Positions 16,907 to 25,997 of a stretch of DNA of 56,623 nt are shown piece by piece. A program made the translations under genes and the position numbers. Every line of letters starts with the position of its first letter. The first letter of the stretch is position 1. Under the pieces are notes generated by a model. That model had not been told where the DNA came from, searched no databases, and worked only from the letters and a program-made list of their open reading frames with translations. This stretch comes from Acidimicrobiia bacterium (GTDB lineage: Bacteria; Actinomycetota; Acidimicrobiia; Acidimicrobiales; Bin134), in NCBI GenBank assembly GCA_009843865.1, contig VYCQ01000032.1:97671-154293 (forward strand), in the 5' to 3' direction.

Positions 16907-17928
16907 TGGGTGATGTGTTCTCCGCTGGCTACGGCTAACAGTCTTTTGGCCTTCAATTCTGTCTCCTGCCATTCGTCTTCGGGCTTGCTGTCGTAGGTTA
17001 TGCCTCCGCCGGTACCTAAATGCAGATGATCCTCTTCAATCCATAATGTGCGAATAGCCACGTTGAGGTCACCCTTTTGGTGGTCAGCATCAACCCATCC
17101 CACGGCCCCGCAGTAAACTCCCCGATTATGCGGCTCTAGATCTGCGATGGCTGATAGTGCAGCTAGTTTAGGGGCACCTGTTACCGAACCGGGGGGAAAT
17201 GTGGCTGCGATGAGTTCTGGCCAGCCGTTTCCTTCAGTTAGTCGCCCCTCGGTGATGCTCACTAGGTGGACAAGCCCGGGATGATGCTCTACAGAAAAGA
17301 GCGCAGGCACCTTGACGCTGCCGTAGTCGCATACCTTGCCTAAGTCGTTGCGTACCAAATCGACGATCATCAGGTTTTCGGCCTGATCTTTGGCTGTGAA
17401 CTCTGACGGATTGCGTGCTGTGCCTTTTATAGGGCAAGATTGCACCCGCGATCCGTCCCTTCGCAAAAACCGTTCTGGCGATGCTGATGCGATATGGGTG
17501 TTCTGATCGGGCAGGCGCAACACCGCAGCGTAGGGAGCTGGGTTGCCTTCTGCTAGGGCTGCACCTAGTGCAGCGATGTTGGTGTTGGGGTCAATGAGCG
17601 GAGCGCTAAGGCGTCGGGTGAGATTCACCTGGTATACATCGCCAGCAGCGATCATTTCTCGGATGGTTGATACTCCAGACGCGAAGCCTTGCTTGTCAAG
17701 CGAGCTAGACCATGTATCAGCAGGGAGCCCTTTCCAGGGGCGGCCCTTCCAGGGGCGAGCTGGGTTTACTGAGTTGAAGCGGGCACAGATTGCCTGACCG
17801 TGGAAATCTATGGCCACGGCCCAAAATCCCTTGGAGTCAAGAGCGCTCAGGTCGACGGTGACATCTACTAGGTCGGTACACAAGTAAGGTCCCACTACGG
17901 CGACAGCCGCTAACTGCATCGTCAGCAT
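16903..17928 (-). CDS. pabB: aminodeoxychorismate synthase component I
   Basis: This 341-aa protein is a chorismate-utilising enzyme. It contains SPERFLRRDG, PIKGTARNP (the Lys in PIKGT is diagnostic of PabB, while anthranilate synthases have PIAGT), DLVRNDLGKVCDYGSVKVP, FPPGSVTGAPK and TGGGITYDS. It makes aminodeoxychorismate from chorismate with a glutaminase partner (PabA), which is not in the window. It is about 100 residues shorter than E. coli PabB at the N-terminus, as in other short forms. Near residue 65 a duplicated RPWKG unit (15 bp in DNA) marks a variable surface loop. Coupled to pabC by ATGA overlap. Confidence 0.88.
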   Translation of the reverse strand: MLTMQLAAVAVVGPYLCTDLVDVTVDLSALDSKGFWAVAIDFHGQAICARFNSVNPARPWKGRPWKGLPADTWSSSLDKQGFASGVSTIREMIAAGDVYQVNLTRRLSAPLIDPNTNIAALGAALAEGNPAPYAAVLRLPDQNTHIASASPERFLRRDGSRVQSCPIKGTARNPSEFTAKDQAENLMIVDLVRNDLGKVCDYGSVKVPALFSVEHHPGLVHLVSITEGRLTEGNGWPELIAATFPPGSVTGAPKLAALSAIADLEPHNRGVYCGAVGWVDADHQKGDLNVAIRTLWIEEDHLHLGTGGGITYDSKPEDEWQETELKAKRLLAVASGEHITQ

Positions 17929-18028
17929 TGTACTTGCGCTGTAGCTATGGTCTGCTTGCGGATTTTCTGAGGTCTACATCAGCGGTGATTTCGGGGGGTG
18001 GGTACATACGCTTTTACACTGGCGGGTA

Positions 18029-19441
18029 ATGAGATACGGTCGCTGGCGAAGGGGACGTAAGCGAACATGGAGGCAGCTGTTGGTGGTGGTGGCTGGCCTG
18101 TTGGTGTTCGCGACGGCGGCTGCTGGAGCTGCTGGGTTGGGTTTGGTGCGTTCGCAGGTGAGCCAAATCCCCCGGGTGGGGGTGGGGTTGTCATTGGACA
18201 TTAAGGGCATAGCACCTCTAGGGGGTGAAAACAGTAATTCCAAGGCGGAGAACTTCTTGGTAGTGGGCATCGACAGTGCTGCGGGCATTGAATCCGATAG
18301 TCCTATCCATATAGATCGCGATATCAATTCTTTGTTGACCGATTCGATGATTTTAGTGCGTATCGACCCAGGGGCTGATCGAGTGGCTATGTTGTCGATC
18401 CCCCGTGATCTGTGGGTGCCCATCGCAGGCAAGGGTTGGAGCGAGCGGGTGAACGCAGCGCGTGGTATTGGCGGGCCAGCCACGCTGATTGAAACCGTGT
18501 CTGAATATTTGGGAGTTCCTATTCACCATTACGTAGAGATTAATTTTGCGGGGTTCTTGCGTGTAGTTGAGGCTATAGACGGTGTGCCCGTTGAGATAGA
18601 GCAGCCCATTCGTGATGACTCTCTCGGGCTGCGTATAGAGCAGGCTGGTGTGGTTACCTTAGATCCCGATACGGCTTTGTCTTACGTGCGCACACGGCGT
18701 CCGTTGACATTGGTTACGGCGGGCGACCCTGCTAATGACCGCGATTGGGTACGCCTTGGTGTTTGGAACGATCTAGAACGTAACCAGCGTCAGCAAGATT
18801 TTATAGTGGCAATCCTAAGGCGGGCTGTAGAGCAGGGCATACGAAATCCTTTTACCTTGCGGCGTGTGATTAATGAAGTCCTAGACGATGATCCCAGCAT
18901 TGTGTTAGATGATGTGATTACGTTGGGTCAACTCATCAGCCTAGGTAATGAGTTCCGCTCGTTTCCCGTAGACCAGATTGAACGCTATGAGTTACCGGTG
19001 ATCGATGCTGTTGTTGATGGCAAACAGGTGCTGTTGTTGGATAAGCAGGCCCTCGAGTTACGGGTGGTTCTTGATTTTTTTGGGATAGGCAGCCTTGCAA
19101 GCATTCGGGTGCGTGTCTTGAACGGAACGCCCTTGGGCTCGGTGGTGGGGGTGGAATCGCAACTCGAACAGGTTGGCTTCTCGGTGGTGGAGCGCCGTAA
19201 CGCTGCAAATTTTGATGTGGTCAGAACTAATATTCGCTATGATGAAGGGTCTCGTCAGCAAGCCTTGTTATTGGCTCAATACATGCAGCCGACCCCGTTG
19301 CTAAAGCAAGTGGGTGACGACGACATGGAGGGAGCTGATGTGGAGTTGGTGGTGGGAGCGGATTTAGATTTGGTGTTGTCTAGTCCCAGCTGTGAAGAGC
19401 CTCTGCCTGCTGACGATTGGCTATGTACCACTCGTAGGTAA
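18029..19441 (+). CDS. LCP (LytR-CpsA-Psr) family cell-wall glycopolymer ligase
   Basis: This 470-aa protein has a short basic cytoplasmic start, one membrane segment (~residues 15-38, QLLVVVAGLLVFATAAAGAAG) and an extracellular LCP domain (~70-230: NFLVVGIDS, DSMILVRIDP, MLSIPRDLWV, LDPDTALSYVRTRR). The arginines and Asp of SIPRD and YVRTRR are the family's pyrophosphate-binding residues. Residues ~345-430 resemble the LytR_C domain (RVRVLNGT). LCP enzymes transfer lipid-linked polymers to peptidoglycan, or to arabinogalactan or proteins in actinobacteria. Its 3' end overlaps the convergent fucose-synthase gene by 62 bp. It may attach the polymer made by the neighbouring glycosyltransferases. 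Confidence 0.92.
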   Translation: MRYGRWRRGRKRTWRQLLVVVAGLLVFATAAAGAAGLGLVRSQVSQIPRVGVGLSLDIKGIAPLGGENSNSKAENFLVVGIDSAAGIESDSPIHIDRDINSLLTDSMILVRIDPGADRVAMLSIPRDLWVPIAGKGWSERVNAARGIGGPATLIETVSEYLGVPIHHYVEINFAGFLRVVEAIDGVPVEIEQPIRDDSLGLRIEQAGVVTLDPDTALSYVRTRRPLTLVTAGDPANDRDWVRLGVWNDLERNQRQQDFIVAILRRAVEQGIRNPFTLRRVINEVLDDDPSIVLDDVITLGQLISLGNEFRSFPVDQIERYELPVIDAVVDGKQVLLLDKQALELRVVLDFFGIGSLASIRVRVLNGTPLGSVVGVESQLEQVGFSVVERRNAANFDVVRTNIRYDEGSRQQALLLAQYMQPTPLLKQVGDDDMEGADVELVVGADLDLVLSSPSCEEPLPADDWLCTTRR

Positions 19442-20348
19442 GCTCCAAACCCTTTTTGAATTCGGTTGTGGCTTCAAAGCCAAAGAGTTTTTTAGCTCGT
19501 GTGGTGTCTACGCAGCGGCGCGGTTGCCCGTCGGGTTGGCTGGTATTCCACTCAATGCGTCCATCAAAGCGGCAGGTTTCGGCGATGTTGTCCACCAACT
19601 CTTTGATAACAATCTCACGGTTGGTTCCTAGGTTCACGGGTTCAGCCCCACGGTAATGCTCGGTGGCGGCCATGATGCCTCGTGCAGCATCGTCCACGTA
19701 GAGGAACTCTCTGCTAGCGGTGCCGGTACCCCAAACTTGGATGCTGCTTTGGCCTTGTTCGACAGCATCCACACACTTTTTGATTAATGCAGGGATCACA
19801 TGGGAAACCGTAGGGTGGAACTTGTCGCCGGGCCCATACAAGTTGGTGGGCATTAGAAAGATGCCCTGTTGTTGATATTGGGTTCGGTTAGCTTGTAGCT
19901 GAACAAGCTGGGCCAGCTTGGCTATGCCATAAGGCGCATTGGTTTCTTCGGGGTAGCCCGTCCAGAGGGCTTCTTCTTGAAATGGCACCGGCGTGTGTTT
20001 GGGATATGAGCAGATGGTGCCCACCACCACTAAGCGATCGGTGGCCGCTAGGCGGCATTGCTCAATGATGTTGGTGCCCATGAGCAGGTTGTTGAGGTAC
20101 AGGTCTGCTGGTCGCTGTTGGTTGGCTCCGATTCCCCCTACTTGAGCCGCTAGATGTATTACCGTGTCGGGTTCGGTGTCAGCGAGCAGTTTGGCAGCTT
20201 CCTCGCTGTGGCATAGATCGTAGTCGGTGCGCGAAGGCGCAGCCCAATAGGCTGGTTCTTGGCCATCAAGTAAGCGACACAGAGCCTGACCTAAAAATCC
20301 TGTACCTCCAGTGACCAGTACTCGTTTGTTCGCCCAGAAGCCTTTCAT
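19380..20348 (-). CDS. fcl: GDP-L-fucose synthase
   Basis: This ~322-aa short-chain dehydrogenase starts at ATG 20348 (TTG 20354 adds two residues). It has the NADP fold KRVLVTGGTGFLGQALCRLL, the active-site YGIAKLAQL (Y-x3-K), VGTICSYPKHTPVPFQEE, and NLYGPGDKFHP. Together these fit WcaG/Fcl, the epimerase-reductase that turns GDP-4-keto-6-deoxymannose into GDP-L-fucose. GDP-mannose dehydratase is not in the window. Its last 21 codons lie antisense within the LCP gene. It sits between LCP and three GT4 genes, which points to fucose in the surface polymer. Confidence 0.88.
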   Translation of the reverse strand: MKGFWANKRVLVTGGTGFLGQALCRLLDGQEPAYWAAPSRTDYDLCHSEEAAKLLADTEPDTVIHLAAQVGGIGANQQRPADLYLNNLLMGTNIIEQCRLAATDRLVVVGTICSYPKHTPVPFQEEALWTGYPEETNAPYGIAKLAQLVQLQANRTQYQQQGIFLMPTNLYGPGDKFHPTVSHVIPALIKKCVDAVEQGQSSIQVWGTGTASREFLYVDDAARGIMAATEHYRGAEPVNLGTNREIVIKELVDNIAETCRFDGRIEWNTSQPDGQPRRCVDTTRAKKLFGFEATTEFKKGLELTYEWYIANRQQAEALHSWD

Positions 20349-20438
20349 GGGCAAAAGAGTACGGGAATTCGCGTGTCTTTTAGTATCTGTTGGCTGTAAT
20401 AGGGTTTTCTTAAGGGTTGGGCTGGCAGAATCTTTGGA

Positions 20439-21551
20439 GTGCGAGTAGCTATCACGCTAGAACAGTGCTGGCATCGCGTGCCCGGAGGCACTGCGGTTGC
20501 TGCTTTGGGCAGCATTGCGGCGTTACAGCAGCTGGCTGAGCCACCAGAGGTGGTAGGCGTGGCAGCTTGGCATCATAAACCCTCGCTCAACCCATTTGCT
20601 CTAGAGATAGACGCTCTAGGGGTTGATATTGTGCGTATGCCACTGCCTCGCCTTGCGTTGTATAGCGCGTGGCATTTGTTACGTCACCCTCGGGTAGAGC
20701 GGATTTCTGGGCCGGTGGATGTTATCCACGCAACGGGCATGGCCATACCACCCGCCTCAGCGCCTTTGGTTATTACCGTGAACGACTTAGCTTTCTTGCG
20801 CTATCCCAACAACTTTACGTCACGCGGCAGACGTTTTTTCTCGAAGTCTTTGCAGCTCACAGCCCGTGATGCCGATATCGTGGTGTGTCCGTCGCGCCAC
20901 ACTTGGCGAGATTGCGAGCAGGCTGGGATAGACCCAAACAGGCTGAGGCTGGTGCCTTATGGGACAGATGCCAGGGTTGTGCATCAAGTTGAGGCTGCGC
21001 AGGTAAGGCAGCGGTTTGGGTTGGATGAGCGTTTCGTGTTGTGGGTGGGAACTGTCGAGCCCCGTAAGAACCTGTCTGGGCTGTTACAGGCTTGGCGGAT
21101 GTTGGGGCGAAGCAACGAACAGCTTGTGCTGGTGGGTCCTCAGGGATGGAAATTTAACCTTAAGGATGAGCTGAAGGTTGGTGATGGTTCGGTACGTTGT
21201 TTGGGTTTTGTGAGCGACGCTGATAAAAGAGCCCTCATGTCAGCAGCAACAGTGTTTTGCTATCCCAGCTTTACCGAGGGTTTTGGTTTGCCGGTGCTAG
21301 AAGCCATGGTCCAGGCAACTCCGGTGGTGACTTCCTCGTTGGGAGCAACCGCAGAGTTAGCTAGCGATGTTGGCTTGTTGATACAACCAAGCGATCCGCG
21401 TTCTATTGCTGACGCGGTGGCTAGATTGCTGGACGATTCTTCTCAAGCCGAGCATCTAGGACAAAAAGGTCAACAGTTAGCGTTAAAGGAATATCGCTGG
21501 CAGAGTTGTGCGGAAAAGCTTATGAAGGTCTATCGGGAGCTTGTCAGCTAA
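20439..21551 (+). CDS. glycosyltransferase family 4
   Basis: This 370-aa GT-B enzyme starts at GTG 20439. Its N-terminal half shows PVDVIHATGMAIPP and VITVNDLAFLRYP, which is common in mannosyl- and fucosyl-transferase-like GT4 proteins. Its donor half shows VLWVGTVEPRKNLSGLLQAW and YPSFTEGFGLPVLEAM, the E-x7-E motif. It is the first of three consecutive glycosyltransferase genes; its TAA overlaps the next ATG (TAATG), so translation is coupled. It diverges from fcl with 90 bp between them, which probably holds both promoters. Confidence 0.92.
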   Translation: MRVAITLEQCWHRVPGGTAVAALGSIAALQQLAEPPEVVGVAAWHHKPSLNPFALEIDALGVDIVRMPLPRLALYSAWHLLRHPRVERISGPVDVIHATGMAIPPASAPLVITVNDLAFLRYPNNFTSRGRRFFSKSLQLTARDADIVVCPSRHTWRDCEQAGIDPNRLRLVPYGTDARVVHQVEAAQVRQRFGLDERFVLWVGTVEPRKNLSGLLQAWRMLGRSNEQLVLVGPQGWKFNLKDELKVGDGSVRCLGFVSDADKRALMSAATVFCYPSFTEGFGLPVLEAMVQATPVVTSSLGATAELASDVGLLIQPSDPRSIADAVARLLDDSSQAEHLGQKGQQLALKEYRWQSCAEKLMKVYRELVS

Positions 21552-22687
21552 TGGGCACCGCAGTAGGGGTGAATCTGTTGTGGCTTAGGCCACGACGTGT
21601 CGGCGGTTCAGAGGACTATGCTGTTCGTCTTCTTTTAGCTATCGCCGACGAAGGCTCCCTAGAGATCACCTTGTTTGCAGCGAAGGGGTTTAGCAGGGCT
21701 TATTTAGATTTGGCTACACGCTTTGAGGTGGTGACCGCCCCGTTTGTCAGGTTCCGCATATTGCGGGTGTTTATTGAAAATACCTGGCTAGCTGTTCAGT
21801 GCAAACGGCGTAACATAGGGGTGATCCATCATCTAGGTGGCACGGTGCCGTTGTTTGGCATGCAGCCTGCTTTGGTGACCATTCATGATCTTCAGCCTTT
21901 AGATTGTCCAGAACATTTTGGTATTATTAAGAGACTCTGGTTGCGGTTTATGTTGCCCTGGGCGGTGCGTCGTGCTGCGTGCGTGGTGACGGTGAGTGAG
22001 TACTGTCGAGAGCGCATTTCAGCCCGCCTCGGTGTACACGCTGATCGTATCGCAGTGGTACCTGCGCCGCTGCAATTGCCTGATGAGCCGGTAGGTTCTT
22101 GGCTCACGGCTGTGCAGCTTGATCTGGCGCACCCCTTTTTGTTTTACCCTGCGGTTACCTATCCCCATAAAAATCATGAGGTGCTCTTGCGGGCATTGGC
22201 ATTGTTGCAGGAGCAGGGAGTGCAGGTGGCATTGGTGTCCACTGGCATTGGCGGCCCGTTGGATGAGGAGCTAGACCGCTTGGCAGACGAGTTAGAGGTG
22301 GGCGACTGCTGGCATCGTTTGGGTCGTATGTCTAGGCCAGTGATGCAGAGGTTGTATCGCCAAGCTGTTGGGTTGACATTTCCCTCGCGTTATGAGGGTT
22401 ATGGTTTACCTGTGGTGGAGGCTATGGTTCTGGGCTGCCCGGTACTAGCAGCTAATGTTGGTGCCATTCGTGAGGTAGTGGGATCAGATGGCTGCTTGTT
22501 GGACCCTGATGACCCTCAAGCGTGGGCTAAGGCTATTGTCGACTTGTTGGATGATTCCTCAAAGACCTCTCTAAGAAAGCGCCTGATTGACGCGGGAACC
22601 CAAAGAGCACAAGAGCTAGCTACCTTAGAGCCAGCAGTTGAGCTTTGCGCCTTATACGAACAGGTGGCTCACAGCCAGGCGGCCTAA
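21551..22687 (+). CDS. glycosyltransferase family 4
   Basis: ATG 21551 is taken as start because it overlaps the preceding TAA and the GT-B N-terminal strand begins right after (VGVNLLWLRPRRVGGSEDYAV); the longer reading from 21506 lies inside the previous gene. The 378-aa product has ALVTIHDLQPLDCPEHF, VVTVSEYCRERI, FYPAVTYPHKNHEVLLRAL and FPSRYEGYGLPVVEAM with the E-x7-E motif. It closely parallels its upstream neighbour in layout, as if from an old duplication. Linkage and sugar are unknown. Confidence 0.92.
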   Translation: MGTAVGVNLLWLRPRRVGGSEDYAVRLLLAIADEGSLEITLFAAKGFSRAYLDLATRFEVVTAPFVRFRILRVFIENTWLAVQCKRRNIGVIHHLGGTVPLFGMQPALVTIHDLQPLDCPEHFGIIKRLWLRFMLPWAVRRAACVVTVSEYCRERISARLGVHADRIAVVPAPLQLPDEPVGSWLTAVQLDLAHPFLFYPAVTYPHKNHEVLLRALALLQEQGVQVALVSTGIGGPLDEELDRLADELEVGDCWHRLGRMSRPVMQRLYRQAVGLTFPSRYEGYGLPVVEAMVLGCPVLAANVGAIREVVGSDGCLLDPDDPQAWAKAIVDLLDDSSKTSLRKRLIDAGTQRAQELATLEPAVELCALYEQVAHSQAA

Positions 22688-22688
22688 A

Positions 22689-23984
22689 GTGACTAGAACG
22701 CCTGAAGCTTTAACCCCTCCCGTGGAGTCGTTGGCCATTTTGGTGTTATGTCCGCATTATTTGCCTGATACTGCTCCTACCGGGGAAGTGATGGCTGGCC
22801 TGTGTGAGCGTTGGATAGCTCAGGGGCATCGCGTGGAGATAGTTACCAGCTTGCCTTGGTACAGCACACATGCTGTGGATCACAGTTGGCGGGGCAAGCT
22901 AGTACGCACTCAGCCAGAGGTTTGGGGACGTATCAGACGGTGGTATCCCTTCCCTAGTAAAAAAATTGGCATGTGGCGACGAGCTGTGAGCATGATCGGA
23001 TTCACCTGGCTCGTTGGTATGGATGCAGTGGCTGCTTCACGCCGCTGCGACGTGGTGTTTGTTATGTCTCCGCCGCTTACTTTGGGTATCGCCGGGCAGT
23101 TAGCGGTCTTGGGTGGACGAGCTCCTTTGGTGTTCAACGTGCAAGACATCTTTCCTGACGCTGCTGTGTTGACTGGTGTGCTTAAGAATAAGCAAATCGT
23201 GGCCCTTGTTAACTGCCTAGAGAGATGGCTCTACAGGCGAGCGGACGCGGTCACGGTGCTATCAGAGAACATGGCCACCAATGTGCGGGCCAAACTGTCC
23301 GCTGGTGTTGCACGAGACAAGGTAGTGGTGATTCCCAACAGTGTTGATTCCAAACGCATCATTCCGCAGGAGCGAAATAATTGGTATCGGGCTGAATTGG
23401 GTTTTACAGAGACCAACACCGCGTCAATTTTGGTCATGTACGCTGGCAATCTTGGTCATTCGCAGCCTTTGGATTTGGTTGTGGATGCAGCTCAGCGCTT
23501 TGCCGTTCAAGGTCGTAGAGATATTTGTTTTGTGATTAATGGTGATGGCGTGGGTCGCCAGAGAATTGCTGCCGCAGCCGAACGGTGTCCCAATCTTCAT
23601 TTGGTAGCGGGTTGGCAGCCTCGTGAGCGTTTAAGCGAGGTTTTGGCTGCGGCCGATGTTCATCTGGTGCTTTTGCATGCTGGGCTGGGGGCAGCCAGCG
23701 TGCCTTCAAAGGTTTACTCGGTGTTAGCAGCGGGGCGTCCTGTGCTGGCTAGCGTGGATCGGGGCAGCGAGGTGGAACGACTGCTTAGGGTGTCAGGCGC
23801 GGGTGTTAGCGTTGAACCTAATAATTTAGATGCCTTTTGCGAAGCGTTGGTGCATATGGCAGACGATCCAGATTGTCTGCGTAAGATGGGTGAACAGGCT
23901 CGAGCGTATTTGGAAGCTATGGCAGGCCCCGAGCAGATAGCTGATCAATATTTGGGTCTTTTCGCTCAATTATTATGTAAATAA
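22689..23984 (+). CDS. glycosyltransferase family 4 (WbuB-like)
   Basis: GTG 22689, one base past the previous stop, is preferred over the in-frame upstream start at 22638 inside the neighbour. The 431-aa product begins its GT-B fold at LAILVLCPHYLPDTAPTGEVMAGL. Later motifs are FNVQDIFPDAAVLTG, VVIPNSVDSKRI, LVMYAGNLGHSQPLDLV and SVPSKVYSVLAAGRPVLASVD. This is the WbuB/fucosaminyl-transferase-like branch, in which the second catalytic Glu region is replaced by P-S-K-x-x-x-x-L-A-A-G. It ends the three-gene glycosyltransferase operon, and an AT-rich gap follows. Confidence 0.88.
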   Translation: MTRTPEALTPPVESLAILVLCPHYLPDTAPTGEVMAGLCERWIAQGHRVEIVTSLPWYSTHAVDHSWRGKLVRTQPEVWGRIRRWYPFPSKKIGMWRRAVSMIGFTWLVGMDAVAASRRCDVVFVMSPPLTLGIAGQLAVLGGRAPLVFNVQDIFPDAAVLTGVLKNKQIVALVNCLERWLYRRADAVTVLSENMATNVRAKLSAGVARDKVVVIPNSVDSKRIIPQERNNWYRAELGFTETNTASILVMYAGNLGHSQPLDLVVDAAQRFAVQGRRDICFVINGDGVGRQRIAAAAERCPNLHLVAGWQPRERLSEVLAAADVHLVLLHAGLGAASVPSKVYSVLAAGRPVLASVDRGSEVERLLRVSGAGVSVEPNNLDAFCEALVHMADDPDCLRKMGEQARAYLEAMAGPEQIADQYLGLFAQLLCK

Positions 23985-24190
23985 ATTTGTAAATAGTCTT
24001 TGTCTGAGCATCTTGCATTGCCTGCAATGCTGATAGAATACGATTTGCTTAATTTTGAGTTCACCTTTTTTCGTGTTCACTTTTTTAAGGTCACACGTTC
24101 ATGCTTATTAATCCGCTAACACTTAAATTTCATTATTACCTATCAAACATTATCACCTATTAAAATTGTACGTCACCAAAGGCTGTGCCG
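23985..24190. promoter_or_regulatory. AT-rich intergenic region upstream of rpoZ with hairpin and direct repeat
   Basis: A hairpin of GCATTG (24015-24020) and CAATGC (24025-24030) with a CCTG loop probably marks the end of the glycosyltransferase operon. Beyond it GTTCACC followed by a T-run (from 24059) and GTTCAC followed by a T-run (from 24075) form a 16-bp-spaced direct repeat. The AT-rich stretch up to 24180 is the likely rpoZ promoter zone. I see no ORF. Confidence 0.45.
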
Positions 24191-24565
24191 ATGTCTGAAC
24201 AACATGACACCATGATGAGCCCTCAAATTGAGGAGCTTCTAGGTCGCACGGAATCTAAGTTTCGCTTAGTAACCCTGAGTGCTAAGCGGGCTTGTCAGAT
24301 TAACTCTTATTTTGGGCAGCTAGGTGAGGGGCTAGGCTCAATGGTCCCCCCCCAAATCCTGACGGTCTCTAGAAAACCGCTCACCATAGCGTTTGAGGAG
24401 ATTGCCGCAGACAAGATCATCGCCACAGAATCTTCAGCAGAAGTACTTGAAGAAATGACAGCAGGCGAGCATTGGATTCCAAGCGGCGAAGCAGCTTCAG
24501 ATGTCGTTGTTTCGGGCGATGGTTCTGTTAGTGACGCAGAGGTGGATCTAGACCCGGCTTCTTGA
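24191..24565 (+). CDS. rpoZ: DNA-directed RNA polymerase subunit omega
   Basis: ATG 24191 (MSEQHD) is preferred over GTG 24185. The 124-aa product shows the omega core: IEELLGRTESKFRLVTLSAKRACQINSYF, then a shortened loop and RKPLTIAFEEIAADKII. Omega binds the beta-prime C-terminus and helps polymerase assembly. A C-terminal acidic tail of ~40 residues after the core is longer than in model species. A run of eight Cs lies at codons for VPP, but the frame is intact through it. It starts the conserved rpoZ-coaBC-metK-priA order. The usual upstream gmk is absent, replaced by a glycosyltransferase cluster. Confidence 0.93.
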   Translation: MSEQHDTMMSPQIEELLGRTESKFRLVTLSAKRACQINSYFGQLGEGLGSMVPPQILTVSRKPLTIAFEEIAADKIIATESSAEVLEEMTAGEHWIPSGEAASDVVVSGDGSVSDAEVDLDPAS

Positions 24566-24589
24566 TCGGGGCTAACAAGTGAGCAGCAC

Positions 24590-25951
24590 ATGAGCGCAGT
24601 TGCTGGCAAACGCATCCTACTTGGTGTGAGCGGTGGTATAGCTGCCTATAAAGCCATTGAGGTGTGCCGCAGACTAGTTGACGATAAGGCCCATGTGATC
24701 CCGGTGCTAACCAAAGGGGCCACGCGCTTTGTGGGTGTCAGTACCTTTGATGCTTTGGCCTCTGAACCTACTCGTATGAGTTTGTTTGATGACATCCACC
24801 CCATACCTCATACTTCTTTAGGCCAGACTGTGGATTGCGTGGTGGTGGTACCAGCTACGGCGCGCGTCGTTGGTGCTTATGCCTGTGGCATCAGCTCTGA
24901 TCTGCTTACCGCAACACTGTTAGCCACTCGGGCACCGGTGGTGGTTTGTCCGGCCATGCACACTGAAATGTGGGAGCACCCTGCGGTGGTTGACAATATC
25001 GCTACGCTTGTGAGTCGAGGTGTTCATATAGTAGGTCCCGAGTCGGGGCGGCTGGCAGGCGGTGATGAGGGGGCTGGACGCTTAGCTGCGCCTGCCGCCA
25101 TTGTTGCTGAGGTTGCCAGCGTATTGGCTGGCTTTGATCCCCCTGATAAGAATGGAATTAATCAGAGCGGGATCGGCATGAGTGGGGTTGACATGAGCGG
25201 GATGTCGGTGGTGGTTACCGCAGGCGGTACCCGCGAACCCATAGATCCTGTGCGTTTCATCGGCAATCGTTCATCGGGTAAGCAGGGACATGCGTTTGCA
25301 GTCGAGGCAGCTAGCCGTGGTGCTGCTGTAAGCATCATCACCACGGGGGATGATCCCGTCATGAAGCCCATAGCGGGTATTAAGACCCCAACAAGTGGTA
25401 CTCAGCTTCACTCAGCCGCAGCAGGATCAGTAACGGTGACGCGGGTGGACACTGCTCAAGAGATGGCTGAAGCTACAACCGCTGCTGCTGTGGGTGCTGA
25501 CATGGTGATTATGGCAGCTGCGGTTGCTGATTTTCGTCCTGTCAAGCCGCTAAATATGAAGCACAAAAGGCGCGACGGTTTGCCTGTTATAGAGCTTGAA
25601 CTAACTCCAGATATTTTGGCTGAGTTGGTAGCGGCTAAGGCTCCCGGGCAGGTGTTGGTGGGGTTTGCGGCTGAAACTTGTGATGTAGCAAGTAATGGGG
25701 TATCTAAATTGTCAAGCAAAGGGGTGGATTACATCGTGGCAAACGATGTGTCAGCACAAGACGTTGGCTTTGATTGCGACACCAACGAGGTGTTGGTGCT
25801 ATCAGCCGATGGGCACACTCATCAGATAAGCATGTGCTCAAAACGTGAGGTTGCCAAAGCGGTGCTAGACATAGTGTTGACCAACCATCAAGATGTAGCC
25901 CATCAAGATGTAGCACAGCTCAATCAGTTCAAGAACAGCGGGAATCTATGA
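24590..25951 (+). CDS. coaBC: bifunctional phosphopantothenoylcysteine decarboxylase / phosphopantothenate--cysteine ligase
   Basis: The 453-aa protein makes 4'-phosphopantetheine for coenzyme A. Residues ~1-180 are the FMN-binding CoaC part: ILLGVSGGIAAYKA, the active-site region IPHTSLG and CPAMHTEMWEHP (His replaces the Asn of the common PxMN motif, as in actinobacterial enzymes). Residues ~200-430 are CoaB: VVVTAGGTREPIDPVRFIGNRSSGKQG, MAAAVADFRP and VGFAAET. The linker holds a short repeat (GIGMSGVDMSGMS) and the tail another (HQDVAHQDVA), both absent from model proteins. It follows rpoZ by 24 bp. Confidence 0.94.
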   Translation: MSAVAGKRILLGVSGGIAAYKAIEVCRRLVDDKAHVIPVLTKGATRFVGVSTFDALASEPTRMSLFDDIHPIPHTSLGQTVDCVVVVPATARVVGAYACGISSDLLTATLLATRAPVVVCPAMHTEMWEHPAVVDNIATLVSRGVHIVGPESGRLAGGDEGAGRLAAPAAIVAEVASVLAGFDPPDKNGINQSGIGMSGVDMSGMSVVVTAGGTREPIDPVRFIGNRSSGKQGHAFAVEAASRGAAVSIITTGDDPVMKPIAGIKTPTSGTQLHSAAAGSVTVTRVDTAQEMAEATTAAAVGADMVIMAAAVADFRPVKPLNMKHKRRDGLPVIELELTPDILAELVAAKAPGQVLVGFAAETCDVASNGVSKLSSKGVDYIVANDVSAQDVGFDCDTNEVLVLSADGHTHQISMCSKREVAKAVLDIVLTNHQDVAHQDVAQLNQFKNSGNL

Positions 25952-25997
25952 TCTTGAGTTCCAATTTGCAGGTTCCTATAAGACAAGATGAGGGTCG

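Noticed and set aside
24340-24356. Run of eight Cs in rpoZ as a phase-variable or frameshift site
   Set aside because: The frame is intact on both sides and rpoZ is not a plausible phase-variable gene.
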